A DNA stretch of 64,000 nt from Serinibacter arcticus (GTDB lineage: Bacteria > Actinomycetota > Actinomycetes > Actinomycetales > Beutenbergiaceae), in assembly GCF_003121705.1 (NCBI RefSeq), contig NZ_PYHR01000002.1:2914001-2978000 (forward strand), written 5' to 3'. Each line of letters starts with the position of its first letter. Position 1 is the first letter of the stretch. The notes beneath the pieces were generated by a model. It saw only the letters and a program-made list of their open reading frames with translations, did no database searches and was not told the origin of the DNA. The position numbers and the translations under genes were made by a program. Positions 17,105 to 28,333 of the stretch are shown piece after piece.

Positions 17105-17269
17105 GCGGAGTCGGGTTAGGGTTGTCCGGCATGTGGACGGACGGAGCTGTTCGTCCCACGGCACGGGGGTTGCTGCCGCGTTAACCGGACGGTTACCTCC
17201 TGGTCGCCTCGATGTCTGATGGGCGACCTACCGTCAGGTGGTCCTGTTGAGTTTTCGAGAGGTGATGTC

Positions 17270-20200
17270 ATGCGTTCGTGGGTCCGACCCACCGCTGTAG
17301 CCGGTGCTGCTGCCCTAGCAATGGCGGGGGCGGTGATCGTCCCAGGGACCGCAGTCGCGGCCGTGAGCACGAGCGCTCCCGTGGTGATCAACGAGATCTA
17401 CGGAGCGGGAGGGAACAACGGCGCGGTCCTCAACCAGGACTTCGTCGAGCTGCGCAACACCAGCAACGCCCCGGTCGACCTGAGCGGCTGGTCCGTCCAG
17501 TACGCCTCGGCGGCCGGTACGAACTGGAGCGGTCAGATCCCGCTGACCGGCACGATCGCCGCCGGTGGTTACTTCCTCGTCGGTGGTGCGAGCGGTGCCA
17601 ACGGCGCCCCGATCCCGACGCCCAACTCGGTCAACCTCGGGGTGAACTTCTCCGGGACGACCGGCAACATCGCCCTCGTGCAGGGTCAGACGTCGGCCCT
17701 GACCTGCGCCGCCGCCGCGTGCGCCGCCGTGAGCAACGTCGTCGACATCGTCGGCTTCGGCGCCGGCGCCGCCTTCACCGGCTCGGTCGCCCCGGCGCCC
17801 AGCACGACGACCTCGATCTCCCGCGACGCCGCGGGCACCAACACGATCAACAACGGCGCGGACTTCACCGCCGGCACCCCCACCCCGACCGCCGGCTCCA
17901 CCGTCCCGGTCGAGCCGGGCGACCCCGAGGACAAGACGATCCCCGAGGTCCGGGCGATGACGTCCGGCACGGTCACCACGCGCGGCGTCGTCACGGCGGC
18001 CTACCCCGTGGGCGGCTTCAACGGCTACGTCATCCAGACCCCCGGCACCGGCGCCGACAACACCGGCCGCACCGTCTCGGACGCGATCTTCATCTACTCG
18101 GCCGCCACGGTCGGCGACGTCCTCGTGGGCGACCACGTCGAGGTCACCGGCACCGTCGGTGAGTTCTACGGCCTCAAGCAGATCACCGTCCCCTCCGGCG
18201 GCATGACCGCCCTGACCGACCCGGTCGACCCCGTCGTCCCGGCGGCCATCGACCTGAGCACGGTCGCGGACCGTGAGGCGTTCGAGTCGATGCTGATCCA
18301 GCCGACCGGCGACCTCACGATCTCCAACACCTACTCGACGAACCGCTACGGCGAGGTCGGCCTGGCCACGGGCACGACGCCCCTGATCCAGCCGACGCAG
18401 GTGGGCGCCCCCGGCAGCCCGGAGATGCTCGCGCAGGTGGCCGACAACGCCGCACGGGCGATCGCGCTCGACGACGGCGCCACGACGGACTTCCTCAGCT
18501 CGGCCAACTCCGGCCTGACCCCGCCGTACATCTCCACGACGGACCCGATCGTCGTGGGCGCGGCCGTGGAGTTCACCGACCCGGTGATCCTCGACTTCCG
18601 CAACGACGTCTGGAAGCTCAACCCCACGAGCCGGGTCACCGCGGACGACCCGTCCGCCTACCCGGCGACGTTCGAGAACACGCGCACCGACGGCCCCGAC
18701 CTCGAGGCCATCGGCGACGCCGACATCACGGTCGCCTCGTTCAACGTCCTGAACTACTTCACGACGCTGGGCGCCGACACCCCGGGCTGCACCGCCTACC
18801 GTGACCGCACGGGCACCCCCGTCACGGTCAACACCGGCTGCGCCCCGCGCGGTGCGTGGGGCACGGCCGACCTCGAGCGCCAGCAGTCCAAGCTGGTCGA
18901 CGCCATCAACGCCACCGACGCCAGCATCGTCGGCCTGATGGAGATCGAGAACTCGGCGCGTCTGGGTGAGGACGCGGACGAGGCCACCGCGAGCCTGGTG
19001 ACGGCGCTGAACGCCGACGCCGGCACGACCAAGTGGGACTACGTCGCCTCCTCCACCGACCTCCCGGCCGCCAGCGGCCAGGATGTCATCACGAACGCGA
19101 TCATCTTCCAGCCGGCCGAGGTCGTCGAGCAGGGCCCCGCCCGCGCGCTGGGCAACCTCAGCGGCACCGGTCAGCCGTTCGTCAACGCTCGTGAGCCGAT
19201 CGGCCAGGAGTTCGTGGCGGTCGACGGCGGCGACAGCATCTTCGTCGTCGTGAACCACTTCAAGTCCAAGGGTTCCGCCGGACCGCTCCCGGGCGACGCC
19301 GACAGCGGCGACGGCCAGAGCGCGTCCAACGCCTCGCGCGTGGCGCAGGCCACCGCGCTGAGCGAGTGGCTGCCGACGGTCACCGAGCAGGGCGACGCCG
19401 TCGCGCTGCTGGGCGACTTCAACTCCTACGGCCAGGAGGACCCGCTGCAGGTCCTGTACGCCGACGGCTTCACGAACGTCGACCAGGCGTTCGAGGACAT
19501 CGGCTACTCCTACAGCTTCTCCGGCCTGTCCGGGTCGCTCGACCACATCCTGCTCAACGAGGCCGCTCTCGAGCGCGCCACCGGGGCGGACATCTGGAAC
19601 ATCAACTCGGGTGAGTCGCTGGCGCTGGAGTACAGCCGCCACAACTACCACGGCACGAACTTCTACGCCGAGGGCCCGTACCGCTCCTCCGACCACGACC
19701 CCGTGATCGTCGGCCTCACCGCCGACGGCGAGACGCAGCCCTCCGGCCCCGTCGACCTGTCGCTGCTGAACATCAACGACTTCCACGGACGCATCGCCGC
19801 CACGACGGTGACGAACAACGTCCCGAACTGGGACGGCACGCTGCAGTTCGCCGGCACGCTCGAGCAGGAGCGCGCGGAGATCGAGGCGGCCGGTGGCTCC
19901 TCGCTGTTCCTCTCCGCCGGTGACAACATCGGGGCGTCGCTCTTCGCCTCCTCGGTGGCGCAGGACCAGCCCACGATCGACGTGCTGAACGCGCTCGAGC
20001 TGGCCTCCTCCGCGGTGGGCAACCACGAGTTCGACGGCGGCTACGCCGACCTGGTCGACCGCGTGATCGACGGCGGCGACAACGCCGCGTTCCCCTACCT
20101 GGGCGCGAACGTCCGCAACGCCGACGGTTCCGCGGCCCTGCAGGAGTACTCGCTGCACGAGGTCGACGGCGTGACCGTCGCCGTCATCGGCGTCGTCACC

Positions 20201-22267
20201 GAGGAGACCCCCTCGCTGGTGACCCCGGGCGGCATCGAGGGCCTGACCTTCACCGACCCGGTCGAGGCGGTCAACCGCATCGCGACGCAGCTCTCCGACG
20301 GTGACCTCACCAACGACGAGGCCGACGTCATCATCGCCGAGTACCACGAGGGCGCCGGCGCCGGCATCCCCGACGGCTCCACGCTCGAGGAGGAGGTCGC
20401 CGACGGCGGTGCGTTCGCCGCCATCGTGACCGAGACCTCGGCCGCGGTCGACGTCATCTTCACCGGCCACACGCACAAGCAGTACGCGTGGGACGGCCCG
20501 ATCCCGGGCGCCGAGGGCAAGACCCGTCCGATCCTGCAGACGGGTTCCTACGGCGAGTACCTCGGCCGCGTCGACCTGACGTTCGACCCCGAGGCGGGCG
20601 AGGTCGTCACCTACTCGGCCGAGAACGTCGCCCGCGTCAAGACGCCGGACGCCACGCTCGTGGCGACCTACCCGCGCGTCGCGGCCGTCAAGCAGATCGT
20701 CGACGAGGCGCTCGCCTACGCCGACGTCATCGGCTCGCGCGGCGTCGGTTCCGTCACGGCCGACATCACGACCGCCTACTCGGGCGGCTCGTACGTCGAC
20801 GGGAAGTACACGGGCTCCGGCCCGCTGCCGACCACGGGTCGCGACAACCGCGCCGCCGAGTCGGTCCTGGGCAACCTCGTGGCCAACTCGCTCGTCAGCA
20901 CGCTGTCCTCCCCGGACCGCGGCGCCGCGACGATCGGTGTGGTCAACCCCGGTGGCCTGCGCAACGAGCTGTTCAAGGGCGGTGACAGCATCGTCACGTA
21001 CGCCGAGGCGAACGCCGTCCTGCCGTTCGTGAACAACCTCTGGACCACCACCCTCACCGGTGCGCAGTTCAAGGTGCTCCTCGAGCAGCAGTGGCAGACG
21101 AACGCCGACGGGTCCATCCCGTCGCGTCCGTACCTGCAGCTGGGTCTGTCGGACAACGTGTCGTACACGTTCGACGCGACGCGCCCGATGGGCGACCGCA
21201 TCACGTCGATCACGGTGGACGGCGGCGTCATCGACCCCGCCGCCGAGTACCGCGTCGGCACGTTCTCGTTCCTCGCGACCGGTGGTGACAACTTCCGGAT
21301 CTTCACGCAGGGCACGAACACGCGCGACTCGGGTCTCGTCGACCGCGACGCGTGGATCGAGTACATCACCGCCAGCTCGCCGCTCTCGCCCGACTTCGCC
21401 CGCCGTGCGGTGCAGGCTCCGGCCGTCGCCCCGGTCAAGGCCGGCGCGCAGCTGTCGGTCCCGGTCGGCCAGCTCAACCTGACGTCCCTCGGTTCGCCCG
21501 AGAACACGACGGTGACGGCGACGCTCGGCGACGTCGAGCTCGGCTCCTTCCCGGTCACGGGTGGGGCGACCACGATCACCGCACAGGTGCCCCGCACCGC
21601 CGCGGCGGGTCAGTACGACCTGGTCGTCACGGCCGCGCCCTCGGGCACGACCGTGCACATCCCGGTCACCGTCACGGCCGGGGACCCCGCGCCGTTCGGT
21701 GACGTCCCGGCCGACAACATGTTCTTCGAGGAGATCATGTGGGCCTTCGAGGCCGGGATCACCACCGGGTGGACGGAGGCCGACGGATCGGTCACCTACC
21801 GCCCGCTGGCGAAGATCAACCGTGACGCGATGGCGGCGTTCCTCTACCGCCTCGCCGACCCGGAGGGCTACGTGGCTCCCGAGGTGTCGCCGTTCACGGA
21901 CGTCGCGACGGACAACCTGTTCTACACGGAGATCGCCTGGCTGGCTGAGCAGAAGATCTCCACGGGTTGGGTCGCGGCCGACGGCACGGCGCAGTTCCGG
22001 CCGCTCGAGCCGATCAACCGCGACGCGATGGCGGCGTTCCTCTACCGCCTCGCCGACTCGCCCGAGCACGAGGCCCCCGCGGTCTCGCCGTTCTCGGACG
22101 TCACGCCCGGCGACCAGTTCTACAGCGAGATCACGTGGCTCGCCGAGAACGGCATCACCCGCGGGTGGGTGGGCAACGACGGCAGCAAGCAGTTCCAGCC
22201 GCTGACCCCGATCGCCCGCGACGCCATGGCGGCCTTCCTGTTCCGCTACAACGAGCTGGGCCTCTGA
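17270..22267 (+). CDS. Secreted ExeM/NucH nuclease fused to 5'-nucleotidase, SLH-like tail
   Basis: 1,665 residues; ATG 17270 follows GAGAGGTG. Order: signal peptide (1-33); lamin-tail domain (about 37-165); an ExeM/NucH-type OB region (about 225-455); an endonuclease/exonuclease/phosphatase domain (about 488-815) with VASFNVLNYF, a LMEIEN metal site, LLGDFNSYG and SDHDPVIVG; a 5'-nucleotidase metallophosphatase (from about 834: LLNINDFHGR, then GNHEFDGG and GHTHKQY) with its C-terminal substrate domain to about 1380; an Ig-like spacer; and three SLH-like repeats (about 1475-1665). All catalytic motifs look intact. It could cut DNA and dephosphorylate the nucleotides in one surface protein. 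First of four same-strand genes with the same tail. Confidence 0.92.
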   Translation: MRSWVRPTAVAGAAALAMAGAVIVPGTAVAAVSTSAPVVINEIYGAGGNNGAVLNQDFVELRNTSNAPVDLSGWSVQYASAAGTNWSGQIPLTGTIAAGGYFLVGGASGANGAPIPTPNSVNLGVNFSGTTGNIALVQGQTSALTCAAAACAAVSNVVDIVGFGAGAAFTGSVAPAPSTTTSISRDAAGTNTINNGADFTAGTPTPTAGSTVPVEPGDPEDKTIPEVRAMTSGTVTTRGVVTAAYPVGGFNGYVIQTPGTGADNTGRTVSDAIFIYSAATVGDVLVGDHVEVTGTVGEFYGLKQITVPSGGMTALTDPVDPVVPAAIDLSTVADREAFESMLIQPTGDLTISNTYSTNRYGEVGLATGTTPLIQPTQVGAPGSPEMLAQVADNAARAIALDDGATTDFLSSANSGLTPPYISTTDPIVVGAAVEFTDPVILDFRNDVWKLNPTSRVTADDPSAYPATFENTRTDGPDLEAIGDADITVASFNVLNYFTTLGADTPGCTAYRDRTGTPVTVNTGCAPRGAWGTADLERQQSKLVDAINATDASIVGLMEIENSARLGEDADEATASLVTALNADAGTTKWDYVASSTDLPAASGQDVITNAIIFQPAEVVEQGPARALGNLSGTGQPFVNAREPIGQEFVAVDGGDSIFVVVNHFKSKGSAGPLPGDADSGDGQSASNASRVAQATALSEWLPTVTEQGDAVALLGDFNSYGQEDPLQVLYADGFTNVDQAFEDIGYSYSFSGLSGSLDHILLNEAALERATGADIWNINSGESLALEYSRHNYHGTNFYAEGPYRSSDHDPVIVGLTADGETQPSGPVDLSLLNINDFHGRIAATTVTNNVPNWDGTLQFAGTLEQERAEIEAAGGSSLFLSAGDNIGASLFASSVAQDQPTIDVLNALELASSAVGNHEFDGGYADLVDRVIDGGDNAAFPYLGANVRNADGSAALQEYSLHEVDGVTVAVIGVVTEETPSLVTPGGIEGLTFTDPVEAVNRIATQLSDGDLTNDEADVIIAEYHEGAGAGIPDGSTLEEEVADGGAFAAIVTETSAAVDVIFTGHTHKQYAWDGPIPGAEGKTRPILQTGSYGEYLGRVDLTFDPEAGEVVTYSAENVARVKTPDATLVATYPRVAAVKQIVDEALAYADVIGSRGVGSVTADITTAYSGGSYVDGKYTGSGPLPTTGRDNRAAESVLGNLVANSLVSTLSSPDRGAATIGVVNPGGLRNELFKGGDSIVTYAEANAVLPFVNNLWTTTLTGAQFKVLLEQQWQTNADGSIPSRPYLQLGLSDNVSYTFDATRPMGDRITSITVDGGVIDPAAEYRVGTFSFLATGGDNFRIFTQGTNTRDSGLVDRDAWIEYITASSPLSPDFARRAVQAPAVAPVKAGAQLSVPVGQLNLTSLGSPENTTVTATLGDVELGSFPVTGGATTITAQVPRTAAAGQYDLVVTAAPSGTTVHIPVTVTAGDPAPFGDVPADNMFFEEIMWAFEAGITTGWTEADGSVTYRPLAKINRDAMAAFLYRLADPEGYVAPEVSPFTDVATDNLFYTEIAWLAEQKISTGWVAADGTAQFRPLEPINRDAMAAFLYRLADSPEHEAPAVSPFSDVTPGDQFYSEITWLAENGITRGWVGNDGSKQFQPLTPIARDAMAAFLFRYNELGL

Positions 22268-22329
22268 GGTCGGCAGCTCTGAGCACAGGCGTTCCGAGCG
22301 CGTGAACGTCTGAGCTCGACGCGACACGG

Positions 22330-22361
22330 CGGCGCCCGGTGGGATCTCCCACCGGGCGCCG
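22330..22361 (+). terminator. Terminator after the nuclease/5'-nucleotidase gene
   Basis: Perfect 15-bp stem (CGGCGCCCGGTGGGA / TCCCACCGGGCGCCG) with a 2-base apex, 63 bases after the stop. No T-run, as is common in actinobacteria. Confidence 0.8.
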
Positions 22362-22426
22362 CTGCGTCGTTCCGGGGGGTGGTCCGCCAGGAGGTGGTCC
22401 GACGGTCCTGTGCGCCGTCCCAGAGT

Positions 22427-22437
22427 GTTCACCCGCG
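22427..22437 (+). promoter_or_regulatory. PHO-box-like unit upstream of the GH92 gene
   Basis: GTTCACCCGCG, matching the 11-base PhoP-box unit as I recall it from Streptomyces. Only one clean copy; GTTCGTCACCG at 22446 is a poor second. The rest of 22362-22556 shows no gene. Confidence 0.25.
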
Positions 22438-22556
22438 CGAGGGCCGTTCGTCACCGGGCGGTCCCCGACGCGTCGGTCCCCCTTGTTTGGGTCGAACGCG
22501 TGCGTGCCGTCTCGGCGCGTGCGCCCTTCGCCCCGACACGTGAGGATTTCCCCCGC

Positions 22557-25500
22557 ATGGGACTTCGCCCCTCCCCGACCGACGGTGCGCCACGCCGTCG
22601 ATCGAGATCCGCCGTCCTCGTCCTGGCGGCGGTGACCGCCGCCACCCCCCTGCTGGCAGCGGTCCCCGCCTCCGCCGACACCCTGACCGCGTTCGACGCG
22701 GTCGACCCCTTCATCGGCACCGAGCTCGACACCACCGAGAACAAGAGCAACGACGCCTACGGCAACACCTTCCCCGGGGCGACCGTCCCCTTCGGCCTCG
22801 TGCAGTCCAGCCCGACGACCTTCCGCGAGGGCGGCAACGGCGAGAAGGGCGGCTACGAGTACACGGGCACCCAGCTGCGCGGCTTCGGCCTCACGCGGAT
22901 GTCGGGCACCGGCTGCACCGGCAACTACTCGGGCTTCGACGTCCCGATCCTCCCCTTCACCGGTGACCTCGTCGACGGTGCGCTGCCGACGGACCCGGGC
23001 GCCACGATCCGTGACTACTACCTCGACTTCTCCCACGACGACGAGATCGCCCAGCCGGGCTACTACTCCGTCGAGACGGCGAACGGCGTGGTCACGGAGC
23101 TGACCTCGACCGAGCGCACGGCCGTCAGCCGGTTCGACTTCCCCGAGGGCACCGACGCCACGCTCCTGCTCGACGTCGCCGGTTCCAACAACGCGATCTC
23201 CGCGAGCGCCGTGTCGATCGACGCCGCGACCAGCACGGTCGAGGGCTCCGTCACGGCCGCCGGCCTGTGCGGCAGCGCGCCGTACACGCTCCACTTCTCC
23301 GCCACCTTCGACGCCCCCTTCGCGTCGCACGGGGTGTGGGACGACGGCGCGGTGACCGCCGGTGGCGACGAGGCGAGCGGCACGAGCGCCAAGCACGGCA
23401 CGGGCGCGTTCCTCACGTTCGCCGACGGCGCCGAGGTCACCGCGCGCATCGGCATCTCCTACGTCGACGTCGACGGTGCCGAGCTCAACCGCACCACCGA
23501 GGTCGGCGACACCTCCTTCGACGACGTGCGCGCCGGCGCGCGCGCCGCCTGGGAGGACGCCCTGGCCCGCATCGAGGTCGGCGGCGGCACGGACGAGCAG
23601 CGGATCAAGCTGTACACCGCGCTCTACCACGCGCTGCACCACCCCAACGCGTTCAACGACGTCGACGGCCGGTACATCGGCGCCGACAAGCAGATCCACG
23701 AGGTCGAGGAGGGTCGGACCCTCTACACGAACTACGCCGGCTGGGACTTCTACCGCTCCTCGGCGCAGCTGATCGCGATGCTCTACCCCGAGGTCGCCAG
23801 CGACATCAACCACTCGATCCTCACGCTGACCCAGCAGAACGGCGGCCGCTGGGTCGACGGCTGGGCGCAGCACAACCCGCAGACCCGCATGGCCGCGGAC
23901 TCGCTGCCCACCGCCGTCTCGAGCATCGACGCGTTCGGCAGCACGGACTACGACCGCGAGGCGGCGCTGGCGTCCCTCACGAGCTCGCAGACCCTGCCGG
24001 GCACCCGGAGCTCGCGTCCCGACGCCCAGCAGTACTTCGCCACCGGCGTCGTGGAGAACCGCAAGGGCAACTTCGCCACGGCGCGCGTGCTCGAGTACTC
24101 CATCACCGACTTCGCCATCGCCCAGCTCGCCGAGCGCCTCGGCGACGACGCGGCGAGCGAGCGCTACATGGTGGGCGCGCAGAGCTGGCTCAACGTCTTC
24201 GACGACCAGACCCAGCACATCCGACCGCGCGAGCGCACCGGCTTCGACCGCGGTTTCGACCTGCGCGGCCGCGACGGCACCGGGGGCGGCCAGTTCAACC
24301 AGGCCACCGGCTACCAGTACGGCTGGCTCGTCCCCCACAACATGGGCAGCCTGGTGGACCGCCGCGGCGGCCTGGAGGCGGCGACGCGCGCGCTCGACGA
24401 GCACACGGTCGACCTCGACGCCGGCGCCTACACGCAGGTCGGCGCGTACCTGAGCAACCAGCCGAGCCTCAACATGCCGTGGTCGTACCACTGGCTGCAG
24501 GCCCCGCACCGCACCACCGACGTGCTCCACCGCGCGACCGACCTGTGGGACACCACGCCCGCCGGCATCCCGGGCAACGACGACCTCGGCGGGCTCTCCG
24601 CCTGGTACGTCTGGAGCAACCTCGGCATCTACCCGGGCATCTACGGCACCGCCAACCTGCTCGTCAGCGCCCCGCACTTCGAGCAGATCACGATCCGCAG
24701 CGCCGACTCCGACCGGGTCTACGAGATCAACGCCCCCGGTCAGAACGAGACGGTCCGCTACACCACGGCCCTGAAGGTCGACGGCGTCGAGCACACCTCG
24801 TCCTGGGTGGGCGAGGACTTCGCCCGCGAGGGCGGCACGCTCGACTTCACCCTGGCGGCCACGCCGGGCGCGTGGGGCACGACGGCGGCGGACGTCCCGC
24901 CGTCGTACACGGACGGGATGAACGACCGCAACAACGTGGGCACCACCCCCAACGGCCGCGGCAACATGGGCTCGCTCGACTACAGCGACTGGTCCTTCTC
25001 GCGCGAGACGCTCGCGCAGCGCGGCGCCGCCCCCGGCGCGCAGCTGCCGCTCGGCGACACCGGCATCACGTTCACGTGGCCCGAGACGGCGGTCGGCGAG
25101 CCCGACAACTGGATCGTCAACGGTCAGCGGATCGAGGTCGACGCCCCGGGCGCCGCCACGGTCTCGATCCTCGGCCTGGCCACCAACGGTCCCTCCAAGG
25201 GCACCGCCTACGCGGAGTACAGCGACGGCACGCGGCAGGCCATCGCCGTCGAGCTCACCGACTGGGCCGGCCAGCCGGGCGGGGGCAACTCCACGGTGGT
25301 GCAGCTCGAGGGCCGCAACAACGTCAACGGCACGTCGGCGGGCGGCACGTTCCGCGTGTTCGCCACGCGTCCGGCACCGCTCGACGCGAGCAAGGACCTC
25401 GTCGCGGTGCACCTGCCGCGCGTGACCGACAAGGGCGTCATGCACGTCTTCGACGTCGCCGCGAGCACGACCCCCTTCGTCGACCCGAACGCCCCGACCG

Positions 25501-28312
25501 GGGCGCCGGACCGCATCATCCTCACGGTCCCGGAGGACCCCTCCACGTCGCAGTACGTGACGTGGCGCAGCACGTCGTCCCTGCCGATCGACGGCAAGGT
25601 CGAGGTTCGCACGGTCGACGAGGCGGGGGTGCCCCAGGGCGCCGTCGTCACGGTCGACGCCGAGGAGAAGCCCGAGCGCACGCTGAACGGCTACCCCTCG
25701 CGCAGCCACTCGGCCAAGCTCGTCGACCTCGAGCCGGGAACGACGTACACCTACCGCGTCGGCGCCGGTGCGGCGTGGAGCGAGTGGTCGGAGTTCACGA
25801 CGGCGACGGCCGAGGCCGACCCGTTCACGTTCCTGTACTTCGGGGACGCCCAGGAGGGGATCGACACCGTCTGGCACGACTCGGTCGACGCGGCGTGGGC
25901 CGCGGCGCCCGACGCCAGGCTCTCGATCTACGCGGGCGACATGACGAACACCTCCACGATCGAGAAGGAGTGGGACGACTGGCTCGGCGGCATCGGCGAG
26001 AAGGCCCGCACGACGAACGCGGTCCCCACGCCGGGCAACCACGAGGTCGGCCCCGAGCCCTTCATGGAGCACTACCTCGACACCTTCGAGCACGACGACA
26101 ACGGCCCCGTGGCCGCTGACGCCGGGCGCTTCGCCGGGACCTACGGCGCCCACCTCGCGCGGGTGCTCAAGGACACGGTCTACTTCAGCGACTTCCAGGG
26201 CGTGCGCTTCGTGACGCTCAACGCCAACCGGGACGACATCTGCCCGATCTCGCGGCCGGCCGGGTTGGCCTCGTTCAGCTGCGACACGGCGCGGACCGCC
26301 TGGATGACGATGCAGGCCACCTGGCTGGACCGCGTGCTGCAGGAGAACCCCCACGAGTGGAGCGTCGTCACGGCGCACCAGCCGGTGTACTCCACGGGCG
26401 TCTCGGGCAACGGCCTGCGCGACGAGGCCAACTGGCGCTCGCACATCCTTCCGGTGCTGGAGACGAACAACGTCGACCTGGTGCTCCAGGGGCACGACCA
26501 CACCTACGGTCGCGGCTACTCCAGCTCGACGGCGACGGGCATGGACGGCGTGACCGCCGGTCCCGTGTTCGTGGTGTCCAACGCCGGGCAGAAGCACTAC
26601 ACCCTGCCCTCGGCCACGGACAACATCTGGACCCGCAACAACGCCACGGCCGTGGTCCGGGCGCAGGACACGGCGACCTTCCAGAAGATCACCGTGGACG
26701 GCGACACGCTCGAGTACACCTCGGTCGTGACGCAGAACCGCCCGGGCGGCAGCGCGAGCGTGGCGGTGGGCGAGGAGCTCGACTCCTTCACCATCACCAA
26801 GCGCGAGGACGGCGCCAAGTGGGTCACCGAGGCCGGCGTCGCCGTCCCCGGTCCCGAGGTGGCCCCGGTGAACGTCGACCAGCCGTTCAACGGTTCCTTC
26901 GACGACGCCACGTTCGGCGAGGTCATCTTCGACGACGACTTCTCCACGGACCGCCTGGCGGAGTACACGACGTTCGCCGGACCGGGGGAGCCGCAGGCGG
27001 CCCTCAGCGTCGACACCGGTGCCGGGGTGCTGAACGCGGTGGCCGACGGCCGCCGCTGGAGCAACCTCCAGGTTCCGGTCGAGGCGGGGGACAGCTTCGC
27101 GATCGTCGTGGAGCCGGAGCACTTCGCGGGCGTCGCCTCCGGTGAGGACACGTTCTTCCTCGGGGCGGCCGCGGGCGCGAACGACCGCGCCCAGTCCTGG
27201 TACCACGACCCGGGCGGCAGCTCCGGCTTCGAGAAGTTCTCGGGCGGGACGCGCCGTGGTCTGGCCGAGGGCCCGGCTCGGTGCCCGTCCGCTGGGAGGA
27301 GGGCGACCGGTTCGCCACCGTCCTCGACGCCGGCGAGATGTCGTCGTGGATCGAGAAGGACGGCGAGTGGCGCCCGATCACCGCCGGCCTCACCCGTCTG
27401 TGGATCGATCCGGCCGACCTGGCCGGGTGGAAGCCCACGATCGGCCTCCGCCTGGACCCGGGCACGATCGCGCTCGACCGCGTGACCGTGCTGCGCCCGA
27501 CGCAGGAGGTGACGCCGCTGGAGGTGACGTTCACCGACCTGCGCGGCCGCGAGGACGACACCTACACGGTGCCGCAGGTGACGGGTGTGGAGTACGTCGT
27601 CAACGGCGAGGTCACCCCGGCCGGCACCTACCCCGGTGCCGACCTGGTGCGGGTGGAGGCGCGGCCGCTCCCGGCCTACGTCTTCCCCGAGGGCTCGGTC
27701 ACGGTGTGGGAGCACGTCTTCACGCCGCCCACCACGTCCCCGTTCGCCGACGTCCCCCTGGAGAACATGTTCTTCGAGGAGATCGCGTGGGCGTTCGAGG
27801 CCGGGATCACCACGGGGTGGTCGGAGTCCGACGGGTCGGTCACCTACCGGCCGCTGGCGAAGATCAACCGTGACGCGATGGCGGCGTTCCTCTACCGCCT
27901 CGCCGACCCGCAGGGCTACGTCGCCCCGGAGGTCTCGCCGTTCACGGACGTGGCCACGGGCGACCTGTTCTACACGGAGATCGCGTGGCTGGCTGAGCAG
28001 AAGATCTCCACGGGTTGGGTCGCGGCCGACGGCACGGCGCAGTTCCGGCCGCTCGAGCCGATCAACCGTGACGCGATGGCGGCGTTCCTCTACCGCCTCG
28101 CCGAGTCGCCGGAGCACGAGGCCCCCGCGGTCTCGCCGTTCCTCGACCTCGCCCCGACCGACCAGTTCTACGCCGAGATCACGTGGCTCGCGGAGAACCG
28201 GATCACGACGGGCTGGGTCGGCAACGACGGCACGGCGCAGTACGAGCCGCTGATGCCGATCGCGCGTGACGCGATGGCGGCGTTCGTGTACCGGTTCGCC
28301 CACCTGGGCTGA
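22557..28312 (+). CDS. GH92 mannosidase fused to purple-acid-type phosphatase, SLH-like tail (frameshifted)
   Basis: About 1,918 residues once a single missing base near 27271-27274 (GGGCCCGG; one more C restores the frame) is allowed for. Order: signal peptide (1-41); GH92 domain (about 45-775) with DPFIGT, GNTFPGATVPFGLVQ, AGWDFYRSSAQL and GNDDLGGLSAWYV; a beta-sandwich (about 780-977); an Fn3-like domain and a purple-acid-type metallophosphatase (about 1088-1335) with GDMTN, PGNHE, AHQPVY and GHDHTYGR; a LamG/Ig-like region; three SLH-like repeats. GH92 enzymes are Ca-dependent exo-alpha-mannosidases. Here the usual general-acid Glu of the NEPS motif is Gln (SNQPS, Q635), as in mannose-1-phospho-6-mannose uncapping enzymes; D754 in WVGED sits where the base is expected. 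Probably removes mannose caps from phosphomannan and then the exposed phosphate. As written, the open frame ends at 27485 and the tail is out of frame. Confidence 0.88.
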
Positions 28313-28333
28313 TCCGTCGCGACCAGTGACGGG

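Noticed and set aside
17315-22432. Open frame of about 1,700 codons on the minus strand across the nuclease gene
   Set aside because: It is the antisense of the strongly supported plus-strand gene; its translation is low-complexity Arg/Gly/Val-rich with no domain. High GC content makes such antisense frames long.
22155-27206. Similar minus-strand frame of about 1,680 codons across the GH92 gene
   Set aside because: Same reason; the plus strand has clear GH92 and phosphatase motifs.
27260-27290. Programmed -1 frameshift as explanation for the GH92-phosphatase break
   Set aside because: The site has no classical slippery heptamer followed by a stop or hairpin, and four other genes show the same kind of single-base loss in G/C runs. 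A sequence error is simpler.
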